From Deltaproteobacteria bacterium (GTDB lineage Bacteria > Desulfobacterota > DSM-4660 > Desulfatiglandales > HGW-15): a stretch of 11,894 nucleotides of DNA. A program made the translations under genes and the position numbers. Location of the stretch: positions 1-11,894 of the forward strand of contig JAFGPH010000220.1 in NCBI GenBank assembly GCA_016926135.1. Reading direction: 5' to 3'. The notes below the pieces were generated by a model that was given only the letters and a program-made list of their open reading frames with translations, was not told the DNA's origin and did no database searches. Every line of letters begins with the position of its first letter. Position 1 is the stretch's first letter. Below, in pieces: positions 6,705-11,876 of the stretch.

Positions 6705-7287
6705 CCGTTCAGATTTCGTTGACATGGTGGGCGCGATCGGCTGGCCGGGTGAGCGGCCCGGGGCAGTGGTAATCCTCGGGAAACACCGGCGGCGAGATCC
6801 GGTCAAGGGGGCCCATCACCTAGAGGTGGTTGCGGAGCTCATCGACTCCGACATGGGCACCTTGCTGAGGACGGCTGTTTCCATGTGGCGGGTGCATTTT
6901 CCTTCGGCGTTTGTCGGAGACACGGACAACCTGGCCGCCCTGGAATTGCTCTATGACATGGCGCTGAGTTGGCGGGCCGTGGACTTTCATATCTCACCCG
7001 GTTACTTCTCCCACCTCCCGGACGGTTTCAGCTACCTGGTGAACGCGCTCAAACGCTTCCTCATGGCGGGCCTGATCCTCTTTCCCCAGCGAAGCGTCTT
7101 GCCCGCCCTGGTCCAGGAGATGCAACCCGAGCAGGCATACCGATCAAAGCTGACCGACTTTCCACTTGTGAGCGCGCTTGCCATGGCAGCCATTGAACTA
7201 AACCCCTTCAATGAGGACCGACAGCGACCTTCGGAGACGGCGGACAGCGATTATAATGCGCTCGAATATGGGAGGGTAGAAGGATGA
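6694..7287 (+). CDS. Unknown protein coupled to the terminase
   Basis: The product is 197 residues from ATG 6694, overlapping the terminase stop by 11 bp with GGAAAGG about 7 bases upstream, so it is translationally coupled. It is globular with no signal peptide or transmembrane run. Features are VVILGKHRRRDP near 25-36, an acidic-hydrophobic block HHLEVVAELIDSDMGTLLRT near 41-60, several Trp/Phe residues in the middle (MWRVHFPSAFVGDT), and a charged tail. I recall proteins of this general look following terminase genes in delta-proteobacterial phages, but cannot name a function. The coupling suggests equimolar synthesis with the packaging motor, hence perhaps an adaptor or packaging cofactor. 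Confidence 0.75.
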   Translation: MERDRSDFVDMVGAIGWPGERPGAVVILGKHRRRDPVKGAHHLEVVAELIDSDMGTLLRTAVSMWRVHFPSAFVGDTDNLAALELLYDMALSWRAVDFHISPGYFSHLPDGFSYLVNALKRFLMAGLILFPQRSVLPALVQEMQPEQAYRSKLTDFPLVSALAMAAIELNPFNEDRQRPSETADSDYNALEYGRVEG

Positions 7288-7646
7288 AGAGGACAGATGC
7301 CGAATGGGCTGAGATGCTTCAGAGAGGTGAGGCGTGGGAGGCGCAAGGAGAGCCTTTTCATGGTATGGGCGTGCATTCCGGGTATGAGAGGTTTGGGAAA
7401 TGGTGGACGGAACAGGTTGCGAGTCTGGGGAGGCGGGGGACGGATTTCGCCATTGCCACAGTCAACGGAAAGCGTGTTCATCTAATTACGACGGCGCTCT
7501 ATGACAAAATCTCTCGGAAGCGTGATTCCGAAGTGCTGCGGGAGATATGGTTTCGCAGAGATAGGAAGTCGTTGGAGGGTTGGCAGGGCGAAGAAGAGGA
7601 CAGGCGAGCTTCCGAGTATGACACTTTGAATTATCGCAGTTCTTAA
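7284..7646 (+). CDS. Unknown 120-residue protein
   Basis: ATG 7284 overlaps the previous stop in an ATGA junction, with GGGAGGG and AGAAGG upstream. The sequence has a helical N-terminus (DAEWAEMLQRGEAWEAQGEP), a glycine/aromatic middle (HSGYERFGKWWTEQV), a short strand-like part (DFAIATVNGKRVHLITTALY) and a strongly charged C-terminal helix. There are no Cys pairs, membrane segments or nucleotide-binding motifs. I do not recognise the family. Its place inside the packaging operon suggests it acts late, together with the terminase or on the helper's assembly. Confidence 0.65.
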   Translation: MKRTDAEWAEMLQRGEAWEAQGEPFHGMGVHSGYERFGKWWTEQVASLGRRGTDFAIATVNGKRVHLITTALYDKISRKRDSEVLREIWFRRDRKSLEGWQGEEEDRRASEYDTLNYRSS

Positions 7647-7671
7647 ATCCACAATGAAAGGAGGTGATTTT

Positions 7672-7854
7672 ATGTCCATGATTGATGAAAAAAGGCTTGG
7701 CCCACTTCCCAAAATGAATCCTGACCCACCGCTTCACAAGTACAGCAGACAAGTGGACCTGGCTGCGGAAGCCAAGGCGTTTGAGCAGGCTGTGAACAAG
7801 GAACTGGAATCAGGCCTGGACAACGCGGGTGTTCTGAGACCGGGGAAAAAGTAA
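7672..7854 (+). CDS. Unknown 60-residue protein with near-perfect ribosome site
   Basis: ATG 7672 follows AAAGGAGGTGAT (7657-7668), essentially the full anti-16S sequence, so high expression is expected; an in-frame ATG at 7654 precedes that site and is rejected as start. The product is hydrophilic: a Pro-rich stretch (LGPLPKMNPDPPLHKYSRQ) is followed by one amphipathic helix (LAAEAKAFEQAVNKELESGL) and a basic tail. Small, abundant, helical and non-membrane, it could be a binding or inhibitory peptide. No family is recognised. Confidence 0.65.
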   Translation: MSMIDEKRLGPLPKMNPDPPLHKYSRQVDLAAEAKAFEQAVNKELESGLDNAGVLRPGKK

Positions 7855-7899
7855 CCTTTTCGGGCGATGTCGGGCGGAGGGAGGGATAAGGAGAATCAC

Positions 7900-8358
7900 A
7901 TGTCTTTTACGAGCGAGTACAATCGTCGGCTGGAGAAGGTTGAAAAAACCCTCATCAATACTTATGGAGTAGAGTATTTCAATTCAACCATTCTGCCACA
8001 AATGAGGACGGCCGCGAAGAGGCGCGGCATTACGGATGATGATCTTGCCAGCATGGATCAGAGAGAGGTAACGGATCTAATCGGAGAACTTATTGCCGAT
8101 GGGCGTCACATAAGCATGGAAGAAAACGTAGCGGAACATATTCGGCAGGCCAAAACGGAAGAGGAGGCGGAAGCGTTGAGGGCGAAGGAGCGGAGGCGGC
8201 TTGAAAAGATGATGAAAGATCCGAAGTACTCCGGCTCTATTTACGAGCGCGATGAGGATTACATTGAAGAGGTGACGAACGGCTTTCGTGCCTTGTTTCC
8301 CGAAGAGCAGGAATCCAATGCACAGAGGCACCGTGCCGGGCTTCTAACCGGGGAATGA
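7900..8358 (+). CDS. Helical protein with scaffold-like C-terminal motif
   Basis: The product is 152 residues from ATG 7900, preceded by AAGGAG; an upstream in-frame ATG at 7867 has no ribosome site as good. It is nearly all helical and charged, with a likely coiled coil at about 75-107. Residues 101-133, LEKMMKDPKYSGS then YERDEDYIEEVTNGFRALF, match a pattern I associate with the C-termini of phage scaffolding or capsid-assembly proteins (MMxDPRYW, RD, I, VTxGF, L). The same pattern recurs in the gene at 8751. By family logic it would bind a coat protein. In an element without its own capsid gene this hints at an effect on the helper's capsid. The association is from memory and not tested. 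Confidence 0.7.
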   Translation: MSFTSEYNRRLEKVEKTLINTYGVEYFNSTILPQMRTAAKRRGITDDDLASMDQREVTDLIGELIADGRHISMEENVAEHIRQAKTEEEAEALRAKERRRLEKMMKDPKYSGSIYERDEDYIEEVTNGFRALFPEEQESNAQRHRAGLLTGE

Positions 8359-8373
8359 AAGGGGGTTGGAAAA

Positions 8374-8559
8374 ATGGTAAAAGAGCAGTTTCAAATGTTA
8401 AGGCACAGACTTACTGATCCGACAGAAATTGAAGCATGGAAGAGGCTCAACAATACCCTCAGGGCAAGAGGTGAGGGCTTCCGTATTAAATTCCTTGAGG
8501 CTCACAAAAAAGAGATTGACAACAAAGAAATCTTGAAACGGTCGGGTTACTGGGATTGA
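8374..8559 (+). CDS. Unknown 61-residue basic helical protein
   Basis: ATG 8374 follows AAAGGGGGTTGG that overlaps the end of the previous gene. The product is charged and basic overall, probably two helices (QFQMLRHRLTDPTEIEAWKR and FLEAHKKEIDNKEILKR), ending in GYWD. There are no Cys residues and no membrane segment. Base composition is more AT-rich than the terminase gene, as in the neighbouring small genes, suggesting a different acquisition history. No function is recognised. Confidence 0.6.
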   Translation: MVKEQFQMLRHRLTDPTEIEAWKRLNNTLRARGEGFRIKFLEAHKKEIDNKEILKRSGYWD

Positions 8560-8577
8560 AAGGAGGTGTGCATTTCA

Positions 8578-8754
8578 ATGAGCAGGATCGTTGAGGCATA
8601 CCAGCGAATGCTGGACGCCTGGCCTGATGGACCATTCAAGCGGAATTGTCAGCGCGTTTGGGATCACCACGAGAGACAGGGCACCTTGAAGGGGAATCTT
8701 GAGAGGGCCGCGATACTGAAGAGTTCTCTCGGGAGTTCACGGAGGCCGTTTTGA
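8578..8754 (+). CDS. Unknown 58-residue basic protein
   Basis: ATG 8578 lies 9 bases after AAAGGAGGTG (8559-8568), a strong ribosome site; the in-frame GTG 8566 overlaps that site and is rejected. The product is basic with one clear helix (SRIVEAYQRMLDAWPDGPF), a Trp/His/Cys-bearing middle (NCQRVWDHHERQGT) and a Ser/Arg tail. Its TGA overlaps the TTG start of the next gene (TTGA), indicating coupling. I do not recognise it. Confidence 0.55.
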   Translation: MSRIVEAYQRMLDAWPDGPFKRNCQRVWDHHERQGTLKGNLERAAILKSSLGSSRRPF

Positions 8755-9125
8755 CAGTACCGGACATGGATTACATTCTCGGTTCACTCACAGACGATGA
8801 TATTGCCCAGGTTAAAGATGCCATACAAAAGGAGGTTCAGGCCCTTGACGTTGAAGCAGATGGAGAGGGGGAATCGCCACAAGAGGACCAGGAGAAGCAA
8901 TTCCTGACACGCAGCGAGCTTGAAGAAATGATGGCCGACCCCCGTTACTGGACCGATCGGGAATACCGCGACCTGATCACGAAGGGATTTGAGCTTCTTG
9001 TCGGCGAGCAAATGACTCAAGTGATTCAAGTCGATTCCGAGTCACTTATAAATAAGGATAGGCCGCACGATTCAGAAGGTCCCAAATCTGGCCGTGGAGA
9101 AGAGGATACTTCGGGCCATGTCTAG
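8751..9125 (+). CDS. Acidic protein with scaffold-like motif, second copy
   Basis: The product is 124 residues. TTG 8751 is chosen because GGAGG (8741-8745) lies 5 bases before it and the TTGA junction couples it to the previous stop; ATG 8766 lacks any ribosome site. It starts with helices (LTDDDIAQVKDAIQKEVQ), has an acidic linker (EADGEGESPQEDQEKQ, 36-50), then LEEMMADPRYW and REYRDLITKGFELLVGE (57-86), and a polar tail. The 57-86 motif matches residues 101-133 of the gene at 7900 and the scaffold-type consensus I recall. Two proteins with one shared docking motif but different N-termini suggest two adaptors for the same partner. It is the last gene of the rightward late cluster; no terminator follows directly. 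Confidence 0.7.
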   Translation: MTVPDMDYILGSLTDDDIAQVKDAIQKEVQALDVEADGEGESPQEDQEKQFLTRSELEEMMADPRYWTDREYRDLITKGFELLVGEQMTQVIQVDSESLINKDRPHDSEGPKSGRGEEDTSGHV

Positions 9126-9201
9126 GTATGCGTCGAGGGGAGATCGTCGATTCTGGTTGATTTTGGAACTCGGTCATCAATAGCGAAATGCTGAATGTTG
9201 A

Positions 9202-9287
9202 ATTGCTCCGTGGTGGGGCGCAGACCCACCGGCCCAGCTCACCCGAAGGTGAGCTCACCCCCTAGCGCGATCTCGGGCCGGAGCAAT
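9202..9287 (-). ncRNA. Candidate structured RNA (branched fold, UUCG loop)
   Basis: Complementary pieces nest into a branched fold: closing stem 9202-9210 with 9279-9287 (9 bp, CGGAGCAAT type); hairpin GGTGGG 9212-9217 with CCCACC 9225-9230; GCCC 9232-9235 with GGGC 9275-9278; and hairpin AGCTCACC/GGTGAGCT 9236-9243 with 9248-9255. Only on the minus strand does the last loop become C(UUCG)G, a stabilising RNA tetraloop. A sigma70-like promoter lies upstream on that same strand (9328-9356). No family is recognised; no clear T-tract ends it. A DNA-level role, such as a packaging or resolution site, is the alternative. Confidence 0.5.
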
Positions 9288-9327
9288 CCAAGAGAACTTC
9301 GGAGGGCTTTCCCGATCAGGAGGCCCA

Positions 9328-9356
9328 AGTATACCACACCGTGAGGCGGGAGGCAA
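9328..9356 (-). promoter_or_regulatory. Sigma70-like promoter reading toward the structured RNA
   Basis: On the minus strand TTGCCT (9356-9351), a 17-bp spacer and TATACT (9333-9328) form a promoter with 4/6 and 5/6 consensus matches. Transcription would start near 9321, about 34 bases before the folded region at 9287. Its -10 context GGTATACTTGG is 10/11 identical to the promoter/operator at 9612-9622. Confidence 0.5.
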
Positions 9357-9364
9357 GGGGGAGT

Positions 9365-9550
9365 CTATTTTTTGCGTCTTTTCTCAACCTTATCATCGGC
9401 CTCAACATACCGGATGCCTTTCTGTTCCAGGTATAAGGCCAGGGCGTTCTTGATGAAATTAGACAGGGTTCGGTTTTCGGCCTTGGCCTGGTCTTCCAGG
9501 AGTGCCTTGAATTTCTCTGAAACTTTAATTCCGATCATAATTTTGCTCAT
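9365..9550 (-). CDS. Ribbon-helix-helix (CopG/Arc-type) repressor
   Basis: The product is 61 residues from ATG 9550 with AAAAGGAGG directly upstream. Residues 3-45 (KIMIGIKVSEKFKALLEDQA, then NRTLSNFIKNALALYLEQ) show the beta strand plus two helices of a ribbon-helix-helix DNA-binding domain; the strand of alternating side chains (IMIGIKV) would insert in the major groove as a dimer. The C-terminus is a basic tail (VEKRRKK). It is the only element gene on the minus strand. The divergent region contains a long palindrome covering the rightward promoter, and a matching 9-mer (GGTTAAACC, 9566-9574) lies in its own leader, implying autoregulation. It could be the element's lysogeny-type repressor or the antitoxin half of a module; no toxin partner is recognised. 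Confidence 0.8.
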   Translation of the reverse strand: MSKIMIGIKVSEKFKALLEDQAKAENRTLSNFIKNALALYLEQKGIRYVEADDKVEKRRKK

Positions 9551-9591
9551 GCCTCCTTTTAACAGGGTTAAACCGGATTTGCAATTTTCTC

Positions 9592-9638
9592 TTGACACGG
9601 CCTGATTTATAGGTATACTAGGTTTAACCTGGTATACC
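9592..9638 (+). promoter_or_regulatory. Rightward promoter overlapped by a long palindromic operator
   Basis: TTGACA (9592-9597), a 16-bp spacer and TATACT (9614-9619) make a near-consensus sigma70 promoter. The 27-bp stretch 9612-9638 is a palindrome with outer arms GGTATAC/GTATACC and inner AGGTT/AACCT, broken by one T-G mismatch pair and the centre base. It covers the -10 and start point, so binding would block transcription. The ribbon-helix-helix protein encoded next door is the obvious ligand. A TTGACA facing the other way (9649-9644) may serve the repressor gene, but its -10 is poor. Confidence 0.75.
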
Positions 9639-9761
9639 GTTAATGTCAACTTCCAAAACAGGGCGGCATGGAAACCGAAAACCACAGAGCTCCTGAGACT
9701 CCCGGATCCGCGAGGACCGGGCGGCCTTGCCCAGGCTGGGAAGAGTCTCAGGTGTTTTTTT
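9626..9761 (+). ncRNA. Candidate small RNA with three-way-junction fold and T-run
   Basis: Downstream of the promoter at 9592-9619 the predicted transcript folds as follows: closing stem CCTGAGACTC 9692-9701 with 9743-9752 (10 bp); a GNRA-capped hairpin, CCCGG 9701-9705 with 9717-9721, bulged A9706, TCC/GGA and loop GCGA 9710-9713; and a small third hairpin within 9724-9740. TGTTTTTTT (9753-9761) follows, a terminator tail. This makes a self-contained unit of about 135 nt with promoter, fold and 3' end. An open frame through it from 9668 has no ribosome site. It may instead act as a leader attenuator for the genes from 9809. Confidence 0.5.
9692..9761 (+). terminator. Intrinsic terminator-like 3' end of the small RNA
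   Basis: The 10-bp closing stem ends at 9752 and seven consecutive T's occupy 9755-9761. The large internal branched loop is atypical for a simple terminator, so termination may be partial and regulate read-through into the gene at 9809. Confidence 0.5.
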
Positions 9762-9808
9762 GTGGCCGGGGGACCGGGGCGGGCCTCGGGTCACAGGGGA
9801 GGCGTAGA

Positions 9809-9979
9809 ATGAGAGTGCTTGACGATCTTCGGTTGGAAATCATCGGAAGCGGGGCCGGGCTTGAACAGGGAGAAAGGGAATTGAGCCTGGATGACCTTGA
9901 CCTTGATCTTCCTGAAGGGGAGGAAGGCACAGAGGACTTGCTCGACCTTGCCGACCTGGAAATGGAGGGGGATTCATGA
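9809..9979 (+). CDS. Small highly acidic Leu-Asp-rich protein
   Basis: The product is 56 residues from ATG 9809 with GGGGAGG about 6 bases upstream. The sequence is dominated by Asp, Glu and Leu (LSLDDLDLDLPEGEEG, then TEDLLDLADLEMEGD) with very few basic residues, giving a strongly negative protein. Such composition occurs in DNA-mimic inhibitors and in acidic interaction peptides, but also in disordered tails, so function cannot be assigned. It is the first gene after the small-RNA unit, so its expression may depend on read-through. Its stop overlaps the next start (ATGA), beginning a chain of coupled tiny genes that leads toward the integrase. Confidence 0.6.
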   Translation: MRVLDDLRLEIIGSGAGLEQGERELSLDDLDLDLPEGEEGTEDLLDLADLEMEGDS

Positions 9980-10152
9980 GGGACAAGAGACGAGTCATGC
10001 TAGACGTGAAACGGATTTTGAGCGAAGGGGATAAGCAGACGGTCAAGGCATTTCTCTTGAATGTGGCCGCATACCTTGACTGTGTGGAAACCTGCCAGCG
10101 ATTTCGTGAGATGCAAAGGGAGGTGAGACGGTATGGAAATCATGATGAGTAA
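9976..10152 (+). CDS. Unknown 58-residue helical protein
   Basis: ATG 9976 overlaps the previous TGA (ATGA), with GGAGGGG upstream. The protein starts MRDKRRVMLDVKRILSEGD, continues with a hydrophobic helix (VKAFLLNVAAYLDCVETC) and ends in a basic helix (RFREMQREVRRYGNHDE). Two Cys residues (36 and 40) are too few for a zinc site. It overlaps the next gene by 20 bp. Unrecognised; probably a small helical partner-binding protein. Confidence 0.6.
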   Translation: MRDKRRVMLDVKRILSEGDKQTVKAFLLNVAAYLDCVETCQRFREMQREVRRYGNHDE

Positions 10153-10441
10153 GACGGCGCTCCTTGATCAATTATGGCCGCACCTTGAAAAGCTGGACGA
10201 TAACGCCTTTTGGGCGTTGGAACGAGCTGAAAAGCTGATGGCAAAATCCTATGCTTCAGCGTCAATCAAGGCACTTGCACAAAGCATATTGTGGAACTGT
10301 GAAAACGCCATGGAAGCCAGGGACGCAATCGTTCAATTTCTGGAGAAGGAGAAGCGAAGTCGGGCACAGGTGAGAGTAAACAAGGCATTCAAACGGATTG
10401 AACGGTTGACAGTGATCGAGGGCAGGAGGGGGAACGTATGA
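10133..10441 (+). CDS. Unknown 102-residue helical protein
   Basis: ATG 10133 is placed 5-6 bases after GGGAGGTGAG; ATGs at 10142 and 10145 are alternatives with longer spacing. The product is almost entirely helical: LLDQLWPHLEKLDDNAFWAL, then ERAEKLMAKSYASASIKALA, NCENAMEARDAIVQFLEKEK, and a basic end (RVNKAFKRIERLTVIEGRR). It has one Cys and no membrane segment or enzyme motif. The next gene starts within its stop (ATGA). I do not recognise it; a helical-bundle regulator or adaptor is plausible. Confidence 0.65.
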   Translation: MEIMMSKTALLDQLWPHLEKLDDNAFWALERAEKLMAKSYASASIKALAQSILWNCENAMEARDAIVQFLEKEKRSRAQVRVNKAFKRIERLTVIEGRRGNV

Positions 10442-10554
10442 CCAGGAAAGAGCGGGCGAAGTTACGTTGTATTGTGGCGGATCTTGAGGCGAGCATAAAA
10501 CGGACTCAAAAGGAGGGACTGGATAAGGACGGGACATTTTCGGAGTATCGATGA
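10438..10554 (+). CDS. Tiny basic helical protein, 38 residues
   Basis: ATG 10438 sits in an ATGA junction with the previous gene and follows GGCAGGAGGGGG. The product (MTRKERAKLRCIVADLEASI and 18 more residues) is a single charged helix ending GTFSEYR. Its TGA at 10552-10554 overlaps another ATG (10551). Reading +1 from here enters a zinc-ribbon frame without stop, so it could also be the N-terminal half of a broken or frameshifted gene. Real translation is likely from the ribosome site; independent function is uncertain. Confidence 0.5.
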   Translation: MTRKERAKLRCIVADLEASIKRTQKEGLDKDGTFSEYR

Positions 10555-10681
10555 CGGACAAATACTCTGTGAAAAATGCGCGGGGAATGACACGGAAGAC
10601 ATGGAACCGATAACGAACAACGAATATCCCGACAGTGATTACATGATTACCTGCGACAACTGCGGCAAGAGGATTCAATAG
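10551..10681 (+). pseudogene. Zinc-ribbon gene, apparently frameshifted
   Basis: The frame ending at TAG 10679-10681 encodes DGQILCEKCAGND, an acidic middle and YMITCDNCGKRIQ: CxxC, 24 residues, CxxC, a clear zinc ribbon. No ATG, GTG or TTG lies before the first CxxC in this frame (open only from 10499). ATG 10551, with GGAG 5 bases upstream and an ATGA junction, is one base out of phase and ends after 20 codons. One missing base just after ATGAC would restore a gene of about 43 residues. Alternatives are +1 frameshifting from the 38-residue gene at CGA-TGA-C, or a sequencing error. Confidence 0.5.
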
Positions 10682-10699
10682 AAAACGGGAGGGCCATTC

Positions 10700-11857
10700 A
10701 TGGGAGTGGTTGTAAGGCAGAAAACCAAAGGCAAGGGTCAGCCCTGGTGGATCTTCATTGCCCACCAGGGCAAAAGAAAAAGTGTGAAAGTGGGGAATCA
10801 GAGGGCGGCAGAGAAAATGGCGGGCGCGATCCGCGTCGAGCTCGCCAAGGCCACCTTGAACATGGACCCTCCGAAACCACGCGCACCTGTACCGGAATTC
10901 GGTGAGTACGCGGAGAAGTGGTTCACCTACATCGAAAGCATGAGGCGGGAGAGCACGGCGGAAAGGTACAGGCAGCTTCTTGACTCCTATGTGAAGCCCG
11001 CCTTCAAGGGGAAGCGCCTGGATGAGATCACCAGGGGAGACGTGAGAGATTTCCTCGTTGGTAGAATCCAGGGCGGTTTTTCGAGATCCAGCATAGGGGC
11101 CCTGAGGGACGTTGTGAGTGGAGTTTTCAACTTCGCCGTGGATGAAGAAATCGTCAAGGCGAGTCCTACGGCGGGGATCACGAAGCGGCTGGAGATCAAA
11201 CGGGAGAAGAAGCAGATCGACCCGTTGACGGCGGATGAACTCGGGGCCTTCCTTCTGGCCGTCAACAAGGTCTCGCCGGACTTCTCCGCTCTGTTCATCG
11301 TGGCCGCGAAGACCGGCATGAGGCTTGGTGAAGTCCTCGCCCTTCAGTGGGGAGACGTCGACTTCAATTCCAGTTTCATTTGGGTGCGAAGGTCAAGGCG
11401 GCGGGGCCGAATCACCAGCCCGAAGAACCACAAGGCAAGAAGGATTGATATGTCCGGCCATGTGGCCTTGACCCTGAAACAGCTTTTGACCAAGGAGAAG
11501 ACCAGGGCGCTCAAGGAGGGCAAAGGCGGGGAGATCCGGGAGACGATCTTTCATGATGGCCATGGGAGGCCCCTGGAACAGAACAGGGTGAGGAGGATCT
11601 TCAAGCGCGTCTTGAGCAAGGCGGGCCTCCGGGAGATCCGCTTCCACGATCTGCGTCATTCCTTTGCCAGTCTCCTTCTCAGCCAGGGAGAAAGCCCGGT
11701 CTACGTGAAGGAACAGCTCGGGCACAGTTCTATTCAGATCACGGTGGACATTTACGGCCACTGGATACAGGGCAAAAAAGAGGCGGGCGTCAACCGCCTG
11801 GACAGCCTGACACCCGCCTGCACCTATCCGCACCCTGACAAGGTTTCCCATGCCTAA
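10700..11857 (+). CDS. int: Tyrosine recombinase / phage-type integrase
   Basis: The product is 385 residues, the usual size for phage integrases, from ATG 10700 with GGGAGGG 6 bases upstream. An N-terminal arm-binding region (about 1-55) is followed by a core-binding SAM-like domain (about 65-165; FGEYAEKWFTYIESMRRES) and the catalytic domain (about 172-365). Catalytic residues are present: Arg208 in TGMRLGEVLALQW, probable Lys242, His316 and Arg319 in HDLRH, His342 in LGHSS, and nucleophile Tyr352 in VDIYGHW. It recombines the tRNA-end core with a circular form of the element. The gene ends 19 bases before the core repeat, and its last codons contain the right arm-type sites, so protein binding there could also affect its own transcription. 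Confidence 0.97.
   Translation: MGVVVRQKTKGKGQPWWIFIAHQGKRKSVKVGNQRAAEKMAGAIRVELAKATLNMDPPKPRAPVPEFGEYAEKWFTYIESMRRESTAERYRQLLDSYVKPAFKGKRLDEITRGDVRDFLVGRIQGGFSRSSIGALRDVVSGVFNFAVDEEIVKASPTAGITKRLEIKREKKQIDPLTADELGAFLLAVNKVSPDFSALFIVAAKTGMRLGEVLALQWGDVDFNSSFIWVRRSRRRGRITSPKNHKARRIDMSGHVALTLKQLLTKEKTRALKEGKGGEIRETIFHDGHGRPLEQNRVRRIFKRVLSKAGLREIRFHDLRHSFASLLLSQGESPVYVKEQLGHSSIQITVDIYGHWIQGKKEAGVNRLDSLTPACTYPHPDKVSHA
11820..11837. promoter_or_regulatory. Right integrase arm-type site pair, inside the integrase gene
   Basis: GCACCTATCCGCACCCTG differs from the left site (1155-1172) at only two adjacent bases and has the same orientation. It encodes part of the integrase tail (TYPHPD), so coding and binding functions overlap. 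It lies 39 bp inside the right core repeat. Confidence 0.6.
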
Positions 11858-11876
11858 GTGCCTGATAGCCTTGAAT

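Noticed and set aside
5811..6806. Minus-strand open frame of 331 codons
   Set aside because: It mirrors the terminase nuclease domain, whose catalytic residues are intact on the plus strand; the antisense protein has shadow-like composition.
9202..9287. Reading the folded region as a tRNA or selenocysteine tRNA
   Set aside because: Length is suitable, but there is no T-loop TTCRA, no D-loop GG and no CCA-type end; helix sizes do not fit a cloverleaf.
9365..9550. Ribbon-helix-helix gene as half of a toxin-antitoxin pair
   Set aside because: No toxin-like partner is adjacent on the same strand; divergence from a palindromic operator fits a repressor better.
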